64,000 nucleotides of DNA from positions 2,299,001-2,363,000 of the forward strand of contig NC_020908.1 in the NCBI RefSeq assembly GCF_000155735.2, in the 5' to 3' direction. The first letter of the stretch is position 1, and the number at the start of each line of letters is the position of its first letter. Both the position numbers and the translations under genes were made by a program. This DNA is from Octadecabacter arcticus 238. GTDB lineage: Bacteria > Pseudomonadota > Alphaproteobacteria > Rhodobacterales > Rhodobacteraceae. Shown here in pieces: positions 16,260 through 24,758 of this stretch. The notes below the pieces were generated by a model. It ran no database searches. It was not told the DNA's origin and worked only from the letters and a program-made list of their open reading frames with translations.

Positions 16260-17277
16260 ATGGACATACGAAGCAAGCACCTCAGCAGCGAGGACCGTGG
16301 CGTGATATTAGCCGAGCATAATAGGGGCAGCAGTCAGCGGTTGATCGGCCAGCTTTTGCATCGCCCAGCGAGCACGATCTGCCGTGAGCTGGCGCGAGGT
16401 CGGCAGGAAGACGGCAGCTATTGCCCGCAAGCGGCAGGCCTATGATGCCCGGCGCGCGCGCTGCCGCCGCAAGCGCAAGCTTGTGGAGGGGAGCGATCTT
16501 AATCGTTGCGTTCATGGCAAGCTCGTACATCTGCACTGGTCGCCTGAGCAGATTGCGCAGAGACTGCGTCTCATGAAGCCTGATGATCCATCCGCCCATG
16601 TGAGCCATGAGACCATCTATGCCGCGATTTACGCGCAGCCACGTGGCGGGCTGAAGGCGGCGATGATCGAGGCGTTGCGTCAAGCGAAGCCTAAGCGTGG
16701 GCTCAAGCGCAGGACAGCGGCGGGCAGTGCTATGGTCCCGGAATCATTGCGCATTATCAATCGCCCTGAAGAGATCGAAGCACGACTGGTACCAGGCCAT
16801 TGGGAGGGCGACCTCATCAAGGGCGCATTCAATCGCTCGTCAGTGGGGACCTTGGTCGAGCGCAAGACACGCTTTGTCATTCTTTGCAAAATGGATGGCA
16901 ATGGGGCCGAGGCCACGCTTGACAGCTTCACCCGCCAGATGAGACGACTACCCGCTGATTTGCGCAAGAGCATGACCTATGACCGTGGCTCCGAAATGGC
17001 CTGCCATCGTGAATTGGCGCGACGATTGAAAATTGATATCTGGTTCTGCGATCCGCATGCTCCCTAGCAGCGCGGCAGCAACGAGAACACCAACGGACTG
17101 CTGCGTCAGTTCATGCCCAAAGGAACTGACCTGAACGGTGCAAGCCAAACATGGCTCAACGACGTTGCAAACCTGATGAACAACCGTCCAAGAAAAACCC
17201 TCGGATGGAGAACACCCGCTGAAGCTATGGCCGACGAAATCGTGGCCTTTAAATCAACCGTTGCACTTGATGTTTGA
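16260..17277 (+). pseudogene. IS30-family transposase, frameshifted and with an internal stop
   Basis: The N-terminal part starts at ATG 16260 (MDIRSKHLSSEDRGVI) with the helix-turn-helix of IS30 transposases. One base appears to be missing near 16429, after which the frame RKRQAYDARRARCRRKR continues. The DDE residues are in HWEGDLIKG and MTYDRGSEM and, beyond an internal TAG at 17065-17067, in [16 protein letters not shown]. The TAG replaces the tryptophan expected in PWQRG, a single G-to-A change. The C-terminus ends at 17277. Two independent lesions mean the element can no longer move on its own. Confidence 0.88.
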
Positions 17278-17396
17278 ATCCAAGCAGTCACCCTCTCGGC
17301 AGATTGCTGCGCAATCGCCTCTCGGGCAATGCATGGCAACGCGGATTAAATGAAAATGAACTTCGTCCCGTTTTCCAGACAGTTTGCTTATTGACC

Positions 17397-18295
17397 CTAT
17401 GCTGCCATTTTCCAAGTCATATCTTCGAAAGCCTGTTTTGGCGTTTTGTAGCCGACGCCTGAATGACGGCGCTGGCGGTTGTAGAAGACCTCAATGTATT
17501 CGAAGATGGCGGCCTTGGCCTCAGCGTGTGTTCTAAAGCGCCGCTGGTGAACCAGCTCCTTTTTCAATGAAGCAAAGAAGCTTTCCATCGGCGCATTGTC
17601 GAGGCATTGGCCCTTGCGGCTCATGGATTGAGTGAGTTTCGCCTTTTGATCAGCTTGCGATAGTCCCCGCCAGCATATTGGCCGCCCCTATCGGAGTGGT
17701 GTATCAATCCCGGAACCGGGCCTCTGCGTCCCAGAGCCATCTCGAGGGCGGCGCAGCAAAGCTCCGCACGCATGTGATCCTCCATCGCCCAACCGACGAT
17801 CTCACGCGTAGCCATGTCCTTCACGCCAGCCAGATAAAGCCAGCCTTCGTCCGTGTCGATATAGGTGATATCCGCCAGCCAAACGGCATTAGGCGTCTGG
17901 CTGTGGAATTTCTGTTCCAACAAGTTTGGGGATGGCTTCAGCTTATGATTGCTGTCCGTTGTGATTGGCTTTCTACGCTTGCGAAGAAGCGGGGACACCT
18001 TGTGTTCCTTCATTATTCTCGCAACACGGCGCTCGGAGACGACCTCACTATCCGCCAGTAAGTCTTGGTGAATACGCTTTGATCCACAACATTTCTTACT
18101 GGCCTTGAAGAAGGTTTTTATCTTGGGAAGCAACGCCTGATCCCGAGCGTCGCGATTAGCTTGACGCTGATCACGTGCAGGCTGACTGGCTGGGAACCCG
18201 TAGAACCAGCCCCGGGATATCTCTAGAAGACGGCATAATATTGAAGCCGCGTATTGAGCTTTATGGGCGGTGACGAAAGCACGCTTGTTCGTCAT
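17397..18295 (-). pseudogene. IS3-family transposase OrfB, one-base deletion
   Basis: Integrase-type DDE transposase. Reading from 18295 it has the HTH_21 region, then WLADITYIDT and HHSDRGGQYAG with the two catalytic aspartates. The frame then ends early in IKRRNSLNP. The rest, SMSRKGQCLDNAPMESFFASLKKE with the catalytic glutamate, continues in another frame to 17397. Adding one A to the A-run at 17644-17647 (complement) rejoins both parts into the family consensus, so a single-base deletion inactivated it. Its start overlaps the orfA stop as ATGA. Confidence 0.9.
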
Positions 18296-18588
18296 GGTTT
18301 CACCAGCCGCGCCGCGAAAAAAGCGGATGCTTTGTGCAAAATCTCCACTTCCTCAGCAAGCCGCTTGTTGTCTTTGCGAAGGCGGAGCAATTCAGCCGCA
18401 TCCGCCTGCTGACGCCGTTTGGCTTCAACTGAGCCAAACGCCTCAATTTCCAAGCGCCACGTCTTCAGCTGCGTCCCAGTGATCCCAAGCTCCTTGGCAA
18501 CGCTGCCTTGCGTCGCACCAGGCTCATATAACCGCTCAACTGCAGCTGCCTTATAATCGTCTGTATAATTGCGTCGATGTTGTCCCAT
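18292..18588 (-). CDS. IS3-family transposase OrfA
   Basis: DNA-binding partner of OrfB, 98 residues. It begins MGQHRRNYTDDYKAAAV, has the helix-turn-helix GSVAKELGITGTQLKTW, and ends in a leucine-zipper-like coiled coil (ELLRLRKDNKRLAEEVEIL). The frame is intact. It overlaps orfB by 4 bases. With OrfB broken the element is presumably dead, though OrfA could still bind its ends. The insertion cut a histidine kinase gene lying to the right. Confidence 0.9.
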   Translation of the reverse strand: MGQHRRNYTDDYKAAAVERLYEPGATQGSVAKELGITGTQLKTWRLEIEAFGSVEAKRRQQADAAELLRLRKDNKRLAEEVEILHKASAFFAARLVKP

Positions 18589-18639
18589 TTGGTGCCCCTT
18601 TCACGGACTGGGGTAAAGTACCCCAATGTCCGGCAACAG

Positions 18640-19173
18640 GGACGAAGTTCAATCGAAATCACGTTAAAGCGCCTGACACAGCTTTCGGAAAAACTGATGC
18701 AGCAGGCCCGCGCCGAAGGCGCGCAATTGGACGCCAGCGTCCCACACGACCTCCGCGTCGTCTTACAACTTGTCGTTGATGATCTCCCTCAGGCCGACCG
18801 CACCCGCGCTAAACTTGATTTGCCGCCAACAGTCGTCCTTTCCGAAATCGATCAAGATGCAGTGGCCATCGTCGCCCGAAACCTGATTGAGAACGCCCTG
18901 CGCCATGGCAGCGACGCGCCAATCACTGTCGCACTGCTAGCGGACGGTTGGTTACATGTCGAAAATGACTGCCCTGTCATTTCACCCCGCACACTCGATG
19001 CATTGCGAGGCCGCTTTATGCGCGGTGATGATGCCGCGGGCGGCAGCGGACTTGGCCTTGCAATCGTGCAAAAAATCGCTGACCGCACCTCGGCAAGGCT
19101 GGATCTAGCTTCTCCCTTGGAAAGCACAAGTCGCGGCTTTCGAGCATCAATCAGACTAGGGCGAAACGCCTGA
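18640..19173 (+). pseudogene. C-terminal fragment of a sensor histidine kinase
   Basis: The readable part begins with the end of a dimerisation helix (LKRLTQLSEKLMQQARAEGAQL) and continues through the HATPase_c domain: N box NLIENALRHG and G2 box GGSGLGLAIVQKIA. The phosphoacceptor histidine, sensor and membrane segments are missing, removed where the IS3 element ends at about 18625. The usual D-x-G-x-G motif reads ENDCPVI. No start codon with a ribosome site precedes it in its own sequence. It cannot act as a sensor; a free ATPase fragment from an IS-borne promoter is conceivable but unsupported. Confidence 0.82.
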
Positions 19174-19200
19174 CCACCGACCAAACAATTGGAGCACTCT

Positions 19201-19908
19201 ATGAACTTGCCATATGAATCCGCCCACGAAGAACTGCATTACATCAATCGGGCTGGCTGGTTACGTGCTGCTGTCTTGGGCGCAAATGACGGCATCGTTT
19301 CAGTTTCGTCTTTGATTGTTGGTGTGGCTGCAGCAGACCCCCACCCCACTGCTATTTTGGTGGCGGGCGCCGCTGGCCTTGCTGCGGGGGCGATGTCGAT
19401 GGCGGCAGGCGAATATGTCTCAGTAAGTTCTCAGTCCGATGTCGAGCGCGCCGATATTGCCCGCGAACAACAGGCGCTAATCGATACGCCAGAGGCCGAA
19501 GAGGCTGAACTTGCGTCGATCTATGAATCGCGCGGACTGACGAAAGAAACGGCAGCTTTAGTCGCACGAGAGATGACAGAAAAAGACGCACTTGGCGCCC
19601 ATGTGCGAGACGAGCTTGGCTTATCAGAAGTGCACACCGCCAACCCGCTACAGGCCGCAATTGCATCGGGACTCACGTTTACTTTCGCCGCAGCACTCCC
19701 GCTCGCCGCCGCGATTTTAGCACCAAGCGACAAAATCATTCCAACGGTCGTCATCGCGACTTTGATTTGTCTTGCTGGGCTCGGCGCAATTGGCGCGCAC
19801 GTTGGCGGAGCCCCAAAACCGCGAGCGACCGCACGGGTCCTATTCTGGGGCGCGGCGGCAATGGCAATCACTGCAGGCGTCGGGAGCCTTTTTGGGGTCA
19901 GCGCATAA
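19201..19908 (+). CDS. VIT/CCC1-family membrane transporter (iron/manganese)
   Basis: Membrane protein of the vacuolar iron transporter family, which moves Fe(II) or Mn(II) out of the cytoplasm. It is 235 residues from ATG 19201, which has GGAG seven bases upstream. The family start LRAAVLGANDGIVSVSSLIVGVAAA and the glycine/alanine-rich GAMSMAAGEYVSVSSQSD segment are both present. A cytoplasmic helical region at about 75-140, rich in Glu, would hold the metal-binding helices, and two or three further membrane segments close the protein. It is the only intact non-IS gene in the 13-21 kb cluster. It follows the kinase fragment by 27 bases and may once have been cotranscribed with it. Confidence 0.87.
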   Translation: MNLPYESAHEELHYINRAGWLRAAVLGANDGIVSVSSLIVGVAAADPHPTAILVAGAAGLAAGAMSMAAGEYVSVSSQSDVERADIAREQQALIDTPEAEEAELASIYESRGLTKETAALVAREMTEKDALGAHVRDELGLSEVHTANPLQAAIASGLTFTFAAALPLAAAILAPSDKIIPTVVIATLICLAGLGAIGAHVGGAPKPRATARVLFWGAAAMAITAGVGSLFGVSA

Positions 19909-20012
19909 GCTCCCCACTGTCCATTAACTTTCCGCAAACTAGTCATGTTCAGTCTTGTCACGGTTTAGTTCCAGTCTCTTTCGAGCAATGTTTGCTATAA
20001 AGGAGATATGGA

Positions 20013-20190
20013 ATGGCAACGAGATACAAAGATGAGTTTCGGCGTGATGCAATGCGCATTGCGACCAGCAGCGGCTTAACCCTTGCCCGGCAGTCGATAC
20101 GCAGTATCGATGAGAGGGGCGACCGCAGCTTTCATCGGATTTGGGCGTTGGCCTTTCGACGCTGAACAAGTGGGTTCAAACTGGCTTTGA
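20013..20190 (+). pseudogene. IS3-family OrfA fragment interrupted by about 43 extra bases
   Basis: The start MATRYKDEFRRDAMRIATSSGLT is that of an IS3-type OrfA and has a good ribosome site (AAAGGAGA). The expected continuation LSSDLGVGLSTLNKWVQTGFDD is present, but only after about 43 extra bases that break the frame. The extra segment contains the inverted repeat TCGATAC-GCA-GTATCGA. No OrfB follows; the next sequence belongs to an IS110-type element. It is a dead scrap. Confidence 0.75.
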
Positions 20191-20264
20191 TGATGTAACC
20201 GCCGCCCCGACGGCATCGATGCGCCAAGATGGGTCTGCAATGATCCACAAAAAGGAGAGCGGTC

Positions 20265-20615
20265 ATGTTGGATATTTCCACAGTCGGTCTCGATTTGGCG
20301 AAAAATGTATTCCAAGTACATGGAGCTGATGGCGCAGGCCAAGCGGTTCTGCGCAAGAAGTTACGTCGAACGCAGGTCTTGGCGTTTTTCGGCCAACTTC
20401 CGCGATGCGTGGTTGCGATGGAAGCGTGCGGCGGCGCGCATTTCTGGGGCCGTGAGATTGGTAAGCTGGGCCACGAAGTGCGCCTAATCCCGCCCGCTTA
20501 CGTCAAACCCTTCGGTAAGCGCCAGAAGAATGATGCCGCTGATGCTGAAGCAGCAGCCAACTTGGCCGAATTATCATCACCGTCCAAAATGACGCGCACG
20601 TCCGCGAAGTTGTAA
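20265..20615 (+). pseudogene. N-terminal fragment of an IS110-family transposase
   Basis: The first 100 or so residues are those of the DEDD domain of IS110 transposases: VGLDLAKNVFQVHG with the first Asp, VVAMEACGGAHFWGREI with the Glu, and KNDAADAEA with the last acidic residues. A full protein is over 300 residues, with a C-terminal serine-containing domain that is absent here. The sequence loses similarity after about 20560 and stops at 20615. What follows is Hint-gene sequence, so a deletion or insertion joined the two. Confidence 0.82.
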
Positions 20616-20819
20616 TGAGGCGTTTGACAGGGCAAATCCTGTCGGATCTGATCGTAGAAGACGTTGCTGCTGCATCCGCTGATGCTCAAAATGAGATCAG
20701 AGCCGAACGTGACGTTGACGGAAGCGGCGCAGGTGTGTCGGTTGGTGTTGGCACTTCCGTCGGCGTCCAATCGGACGATGATGACGGCAGGGACGATCAC
20801 ATTCCAAGAACCTGAACCC

Positions 20820-21357
20820 GACATGTGCATGGTACCCTGCTTTACGCCGGGCACGACAATTTGCACAATTACGGGCACACGCGCGATTGAGACACTCGAA
20901 GTGGGCGACCTGCTGTTGACCCGCGACAATGGCTTCAAACCTATTGCCTGGATCGGGATCAAACGCGTTGAAGGCGCGCAGCTGGCTGCCCATGATGAAA
21001 TTCAACCAATTTGCATCCCACGCGGCAGCCTTGGTGACGACTGTCCCAACCGCGACATGATGGTCTCGCGTCAACACCGGATGCTTTTGACAGGTGTGCG
21101 GGCTGATCTTCTGTTCGGCTCAAACGAAGTTATCGTGAAGGCAAAAGATCTGGTTTCGCAGCAGGGAATCCACGAAGCGCGGGTTGAGGGCGTGACCTAT
21201 GTGCATATCATGTTCGACCAACATGAAATTGTGCTGGCAAACGAAGCATGGACTGAAATTGATTTTCCCAGACGTGCCCGGAATGGACCGTTTCGCAAAC
21301 TACGGCTCCGCGCGGACATCTTTAAAATCACACGAGGCTGCTGTCTTATTAGCTTAA
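20820..21357 (+). pseudogene. Hint-domain protein remnant
   Basis: A Hint domain like that of the peroxidase at 10.5 kb: PCFTPGTTICTITGTRAIETLEVGD, then PIAWIG, SRQHRMLLTG and VTYVHIMFDQHEIVLA. The start of the original protein is missing; IS110-type sequence lies in its place. Near 21255 the frame shifts after AWTE and the typical ending FANYGSARTSLKSHEA appears in another frame, with the stop at 21355-21357. So the gene is broken at both ends. Any effector or adhesive part N-terminal to the Hint domain has been lost. Confidence 0.8.
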
Positions 21358-21644
21358 GAATTTGGCGCGCAGGGCAACCGATCTTCGCCCTGCGCACCAT
21401 ATGTCCATGTCTATGATCAAAGGGAAACGCGCCCAGCCTGAAACAATGGGATACGTTCAACAACACGAGTGAAAGGGTTTAAGCCATGGCAACTGTCAAA
21501 ACACCTTTGAACGGGGCCGACTGTGTGCTTGCAACCCAACTCGGAAAGGCATATTCAACGAATTTATAACGTGTCAAGCAACCGTCGAAGACGACGCAAA
21601 CTCCGTTACCCGCTCCACATACAAAATCATCATGGAGAACAGCA

Positions 21645-21995
21645 ATGTCCGACATCACCCGCATCGACGCTGGCCCCCGCATGAGCCAAGCTGTCATCGT
21701 TAACGGCATCGCCTACCTCGCCGGACAAGTAGGTGCCGAAGGCGGCACCGTAACCGAACAAACCGCTGCGATTCTTGATAAAATCGACGTGCTACTGGCC
21801 AAAGCAGGCACCGATAAATCGCGTGTGATTACGGCACAAGTCTGGTGCGCGGACATGGCCGCGGATTTTGCGGACATGAATGCCGTCTGGGATACTTGGG
21901 TCGCCAAAGATTGTGCGCCCGCGCGCTGGACCGGCGAAGCCAAGCTGGCCACGACGGGCTATAAGGTCGAAATCATCGTCACAGCCGCGCTGTAA
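21645..21995 (+). CDS. RidA-family protein (YjgF/YER057c/UK114)
   Basis: Small cytoplasmic protein of 116 residues, probably a trimer, that hydrolyses reactive enamine/imine intermediates released by PLP enzymes. The RidA residues R94 in APARWTGE and E109 in GYKVEIIV are in place. ATG 21645 is preceded by ATGGAGAACAGCA. Many roseobacters carry several RidA paralogues; this one has the shorter archetype N-terminus. The thioesterase gene begins two bases after its stop, so the two are probably translated together. Confidence 0.88.
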   Translation: MSDITRIDAGPRMSQAVIVNGIAYLAGQVGAEGGTVTEQTAAILDKIDVLLAKAGTDKSRVITAQVWCADMAADFADMNAVWDTWVAKDCAPARWTGEAKLATTGYKVEIIVTAAL

Positions 21996-21997
21996 TA

Positions 21998-22471
21998 ATG
22001 ATTACCCCCCCTTTTCTAACACCTCTAAACGCAGAGGCACTGCGCAGCACCGGCATATCCGAACCGTGGTCATACGGGATGGCAGACCGCGTTCGATTTG
22101 GTGAAATCGACGCGTTAAACCACGTCAACAACGTGGTCTATCTGCGCTGGTACGAAACCCTGCGCGTCACTTACCTGCACGATTATGGTATCTATGAACA
22201 TGCAGGGCCAGAACCGAAATTTGTCGTGAAAACAGTAGGGTTAGATTACAAAGCTGAGGTACATCGCGGCGCCAGTTACATCAACGTCGCGCGCACCACG
22301 CAGATGCGCAACACCAGCTTTACAATGCAATATGCGACATTTGTTGACGGTCAGATTACGACCACGGGGGACGCCGTCATTGTGCTGTTAAATGCCGACA
22401 ACAGCAAACGCCCTCTGCCGGACGCCCTGCGGCAAACCTTCATCACCCGCGACGGGGCAGTGCAGGCCTGA
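21998..22471 (+). CDS. Acyl-CoA thioesterase (hotdog fold, 4-hydroxybenzoyl-CoA thioesterase-like)
   Basis: Hotdog-fold thioesterase of 157 residues that would hydrolyse acyl-CoA esters. The active-site pattern RVRFGEIDALNHVNNVVYLRW has the catalytic D38 and H42. Substrate is not known. The start is two bases after the ridA stop, so a two-gene operon is likely. It converges on pgi with 9 bases between stop codons. Confidence 0.87.
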   Translation: MITPPFLTPLNAEALRSTGISEPWSYGMADRVRFGEIDALNHVNNVVYLRWYETLRVTYLHDYGIYEHAGPEPKFVVKTVGLDYKAEVHRGASYINVARTTQMRNTSFTMQYATFVDGQITTTGDAVIVLLNADNSKRPLPDALRQTFITRDGAVQA

Positions 22472-22480
22472 CCGCAGGCC

Positions 22481-24076
22481 TTAAACACCGTGCATTTGCA
22501 GAAAATCGACCAAGGCGGCAGTTGATCCGTCCTTGCCTGACGCATCACCGCCTTCGATAATTGGCTGCAATGCTGTAGCCAATTCTTTGCCAAGCTCAAC
22601 GCCCCATTGATCATACGAATTGATCCCCAGAACCACGCCTTCAACGAACACACGGTGTTCATAGAGCGCAAGGATTTGGCCCAAAGCAAAGGGATCAAGT
22701 TTCGGATAAGCGATTGTTATCGATGGACGATTGCCCGGAAATACGCGATGTTTGGCTTGCCGCTCAAGCTCTTCGTCTTTAAACTTATCGGCTACCTTGC
22801 TGCGCGCCTCATCCAGATCGCGGCCCTTCATCAACGCCTCGGACTGTGCGAGACAATTGGCGACAAGCAGTTGGTGTTGATGGTGCAAATCATCATTATG
22901 ACCACGTGCCGCGACCAAGAATTCACACGGCACGACCCGCGTACCTTGGTGAATCAATTGATAAAACGCATGCTGCCCGTTGGTGCCTGGTTCGCCCCAA
23001 ACGACAGGCCCAGAATGAACCCGCAAATCCTCGCCGTCCATTTTGACGCTTTTGCCATTACTCTCCATCTCAAGCTGTTGAAGATAGGCCGGTAAGCGGC
23101 TGAGATTATTGTCATAAGGTAGAACTGACCGCGTTGCATAGCCACAAATTTGGTTGTGCCAAATCCCCGTCAATGCCAGCAGCGCGGGGAGGTTTTCTGA
23201 CCAGTCTGCCGCGCAAAAATGCCGATCCATATCCTGCCCGCCGCGCAAAAACGCGCGAAACGCATCCGGCCCGATGGCGATCATCATCGACAGGCCAATC
23301 GGGCCCCACATGGAATACCGTCCACCAACCCAATCCTCAAACCCGAACACTCGATCCGGTGAAATACCGAACGCCGCCGTGCCTTTTTCAGACGTGGACA
23401 GAGCTGCGAATTGCGCTGCTGGCGTGCTGACGCTCTCACTCATCCATGCCTTGGCCGTGCGCGCATTCGTCATTGTTTCAATCGTGGTAAATGTCTTGGA
23501 CGCGACGATCACCAGCGTCGTCGCCCGATCGCAACTGCGCAAAACGCCGCTGATGTCGGCAGGATCGACATTGGACACAAAATGGCAGCGCGGGCCATCG
23601 TGGTAAGGCGCAAGCGCCAGAACACCCATGGCTGGTCCAAGGTCAGACCCACCAATTCCAATGTTGATTACATCCGTTATCGCGCCGCCCTGCCCCTTGA
23701 ATGCGCCAGACCGCACGTCCGTGGCAAAGCTGTCCATCCGATCCAACGTCGCGCGAACGGCTGGCATGACGTCCGCGCCGTCGACCGTTACCGGCCCACC
23801 ATCAAGGTTGCGCAACGCCGTGTGCAAAACGGCGCGGCCCTCGGTTTCGTTGATCGCAGCACCCCCAAACATCGCATCACGTTTTTCGGCCAGACCAACT
23901 TGGTCTAGCAAATCAATCAGCAAGGCGCGCCCGTCAGCGTCGATATTTGTCTTTGCATAATCAAGCCGTATGTCACCAATGGATGCCGTAAAATCACTTG
24001 CCCGAGCGGAATCGAGCATCGTTTCAAACCGGCGGTCTTCGACAGCCTCAAAATGTCTGCGCAGCTTCGTCCACAT
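22481..24076 (-). CDS. pgi: Glucose-6-phosphate isomerase
   Basis: Interconverts glucose-6-phosphate and fructose-6-phosphate in the cytoplasm. The 531 residues are normal. Visible signatures are VASKTFTTIETMTNA, VGGRYSMWGPIGLS and the stretch GTNGQHAFYQLIHQGTRVVPCEF, broken here only in description; the conserved His and Lys region near residue 500 (SYDQWGVELGK) is also present. It is third in zwf-pgl-pgi, starting 3 bases after the pgl stop. In roseobacters, which mostly run the Entner-Doudoroff route, Pgi feeds fructose-6-phosphate back into the zwf step. Confidence 0.95.
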   Translation of the reverse strand: MWTKLRRHFEAVEDRRFETMLDSARASDFTASIGDIRLDYAKTNIDADGRALLIDLLDQVGLAEKRDAMFGGAAINETEGRAVLHTALRNLDGGPVTVDGADVMPAVRATLDRMDSFATDVRSGAFKGQGGAITDVINIGIGGSDLGPAMGVLALAPYHDGPRCHFVSNVDPADISGVLRSCDRATTLVIVASKTFTTIETMTNARTAKAWMSESVSTPAAQFAALSTSEKGTAAFGISPDRVFGFEDWVGGRYSMWGPIGLSMMIAIGPDAFRAFLRGGQDMDRHFCAADWSENLPALLALTGIWHNQICGYATRSVLPYDNNLSRLPAYLQQLEMESNGKSVKMDGEDLRVHSGPVVWGEPGTNGQHAFYQLIHQGTRVVPCEFLVAARGHNDDLHHQHQLLVANCLAQSEALMKGRDLDEARSKVADKFKDEELERQAKHRVFPGNRPSITIAYPKLDPFALGQILALYEHRVFVEGVVLGINSYDQWGVELGKELATALQPIIEGGDASGKDGSTAALVDFLQMHGV

Positions 24077-24079
24077 ACT

Positions 24080-24754
24080 TTAACTCTCCGCCCAATGTAC
24101 TGTTGATCCAGCCAATAAGGCCGCGATTGGCGCCTCTTTCGGTGACAACGATTTCGCGCGCTCTAGCGCCTCGCGCTTTTCGGTACCGATGATGACGATA
24201 TGTCGGCTCATCGCACCTTTCAGAACTTTTGCTGACAACGTAATGCGCGGCTCGGGTGCACCGGGTGCGCGCATAGGCACCAGCAATGCGTCGCCGTGCA
24301 GCGCCTCGTCCAGCTTGTCAGCACCGGGGAAGATCGACGCTGTGTGCATATCCGCGCCCATACCAAGCAGCAGGACCGATAGTGGCAGTTCGTGCGCCAA
24401 ACCTGCCTCAAGTATCGCAAGACTGTCTTCGGGTGTCGCCGTTCCACCATAAAGTGGCACGTAGATCGCCGCCGCGGCTGCATCAATCAACAGACGTTCG
24501 CGCAAAAGTCGGGTGTTGGACCTCTCAGACGTTTCAGGCACCCAACGTTCGTCCGTCAACATCACATGCACCCGCGCCCAATCGATGTGTTTTGCGCCAC
24601 ACAGAGCATCGAAAATCGGCCCCGGCGTGGTGCCACCAGGCACTGCAAAAGACACACTGTCATTGGTCAGCAGATGCGACTCCAACTCTCCGGCAATCGT
24701 GTTGCCAAGGTCCATCATCATCATTTCTGCGTCGGGATATTCATTGAGCTTCAT
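24080..24754 (-). CDS. pgl: 6-phosphogluconolactonase
   Basis: Hydrolyses 6-phosphoglucono-lactone to 6-phosphogluconate. The 224 residues show the family motifs VPGGTTPGPIFDAL, VMLTDERWVPETSERSN and LLGMGADMHTASIFPG. It lies 4 bases after the zwf stop and 3 before the pgi start, so the three are one operon. The reaction order of the operon matches the pathway entry; edd and eda are not in this window. Confidence 0.94.
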   Translation of the reverse strand: MKLNEYPDAEMMMMDLGNTIAGELESHLLTNDSVSFAVPGGTTPGPIFDALCGAKHIDWARVHVMLTDERWVPETSERSNTRLLRERLLIDAAAAAIYVPLYGGTATPEDSLAILEAGLAHELPLSVLLLGMGADMHTASIFPGADKLDEALHGDALLVPMRAPGAPEPRITLSAKVLKGAMSRHIVIIGTEKREALERAKSLSPKEAPIAALLAGSTVHWAES

Positions 24755-24758
24755 GTCA

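Noticed and set aside
15976..16260. + strand frame of 94 codons and the opposing frame 15960-16172
   Set aside because: Both are in IS scar sequence, lack ribosome sites and match nothing I recognise.
20498..20962. - strand frame of 154 codons
   Set aside because: It is partly antisense to the Hint remnant and partly to IS110 sequence, so it cannot be a single gene.
13173..21357. Genomic island or prophage
   Set aside because: Apart from IS genes there is no phage structural gene, no paired attachment site and no tRNA at the edge; xerD at the window start is the housekeeping type.
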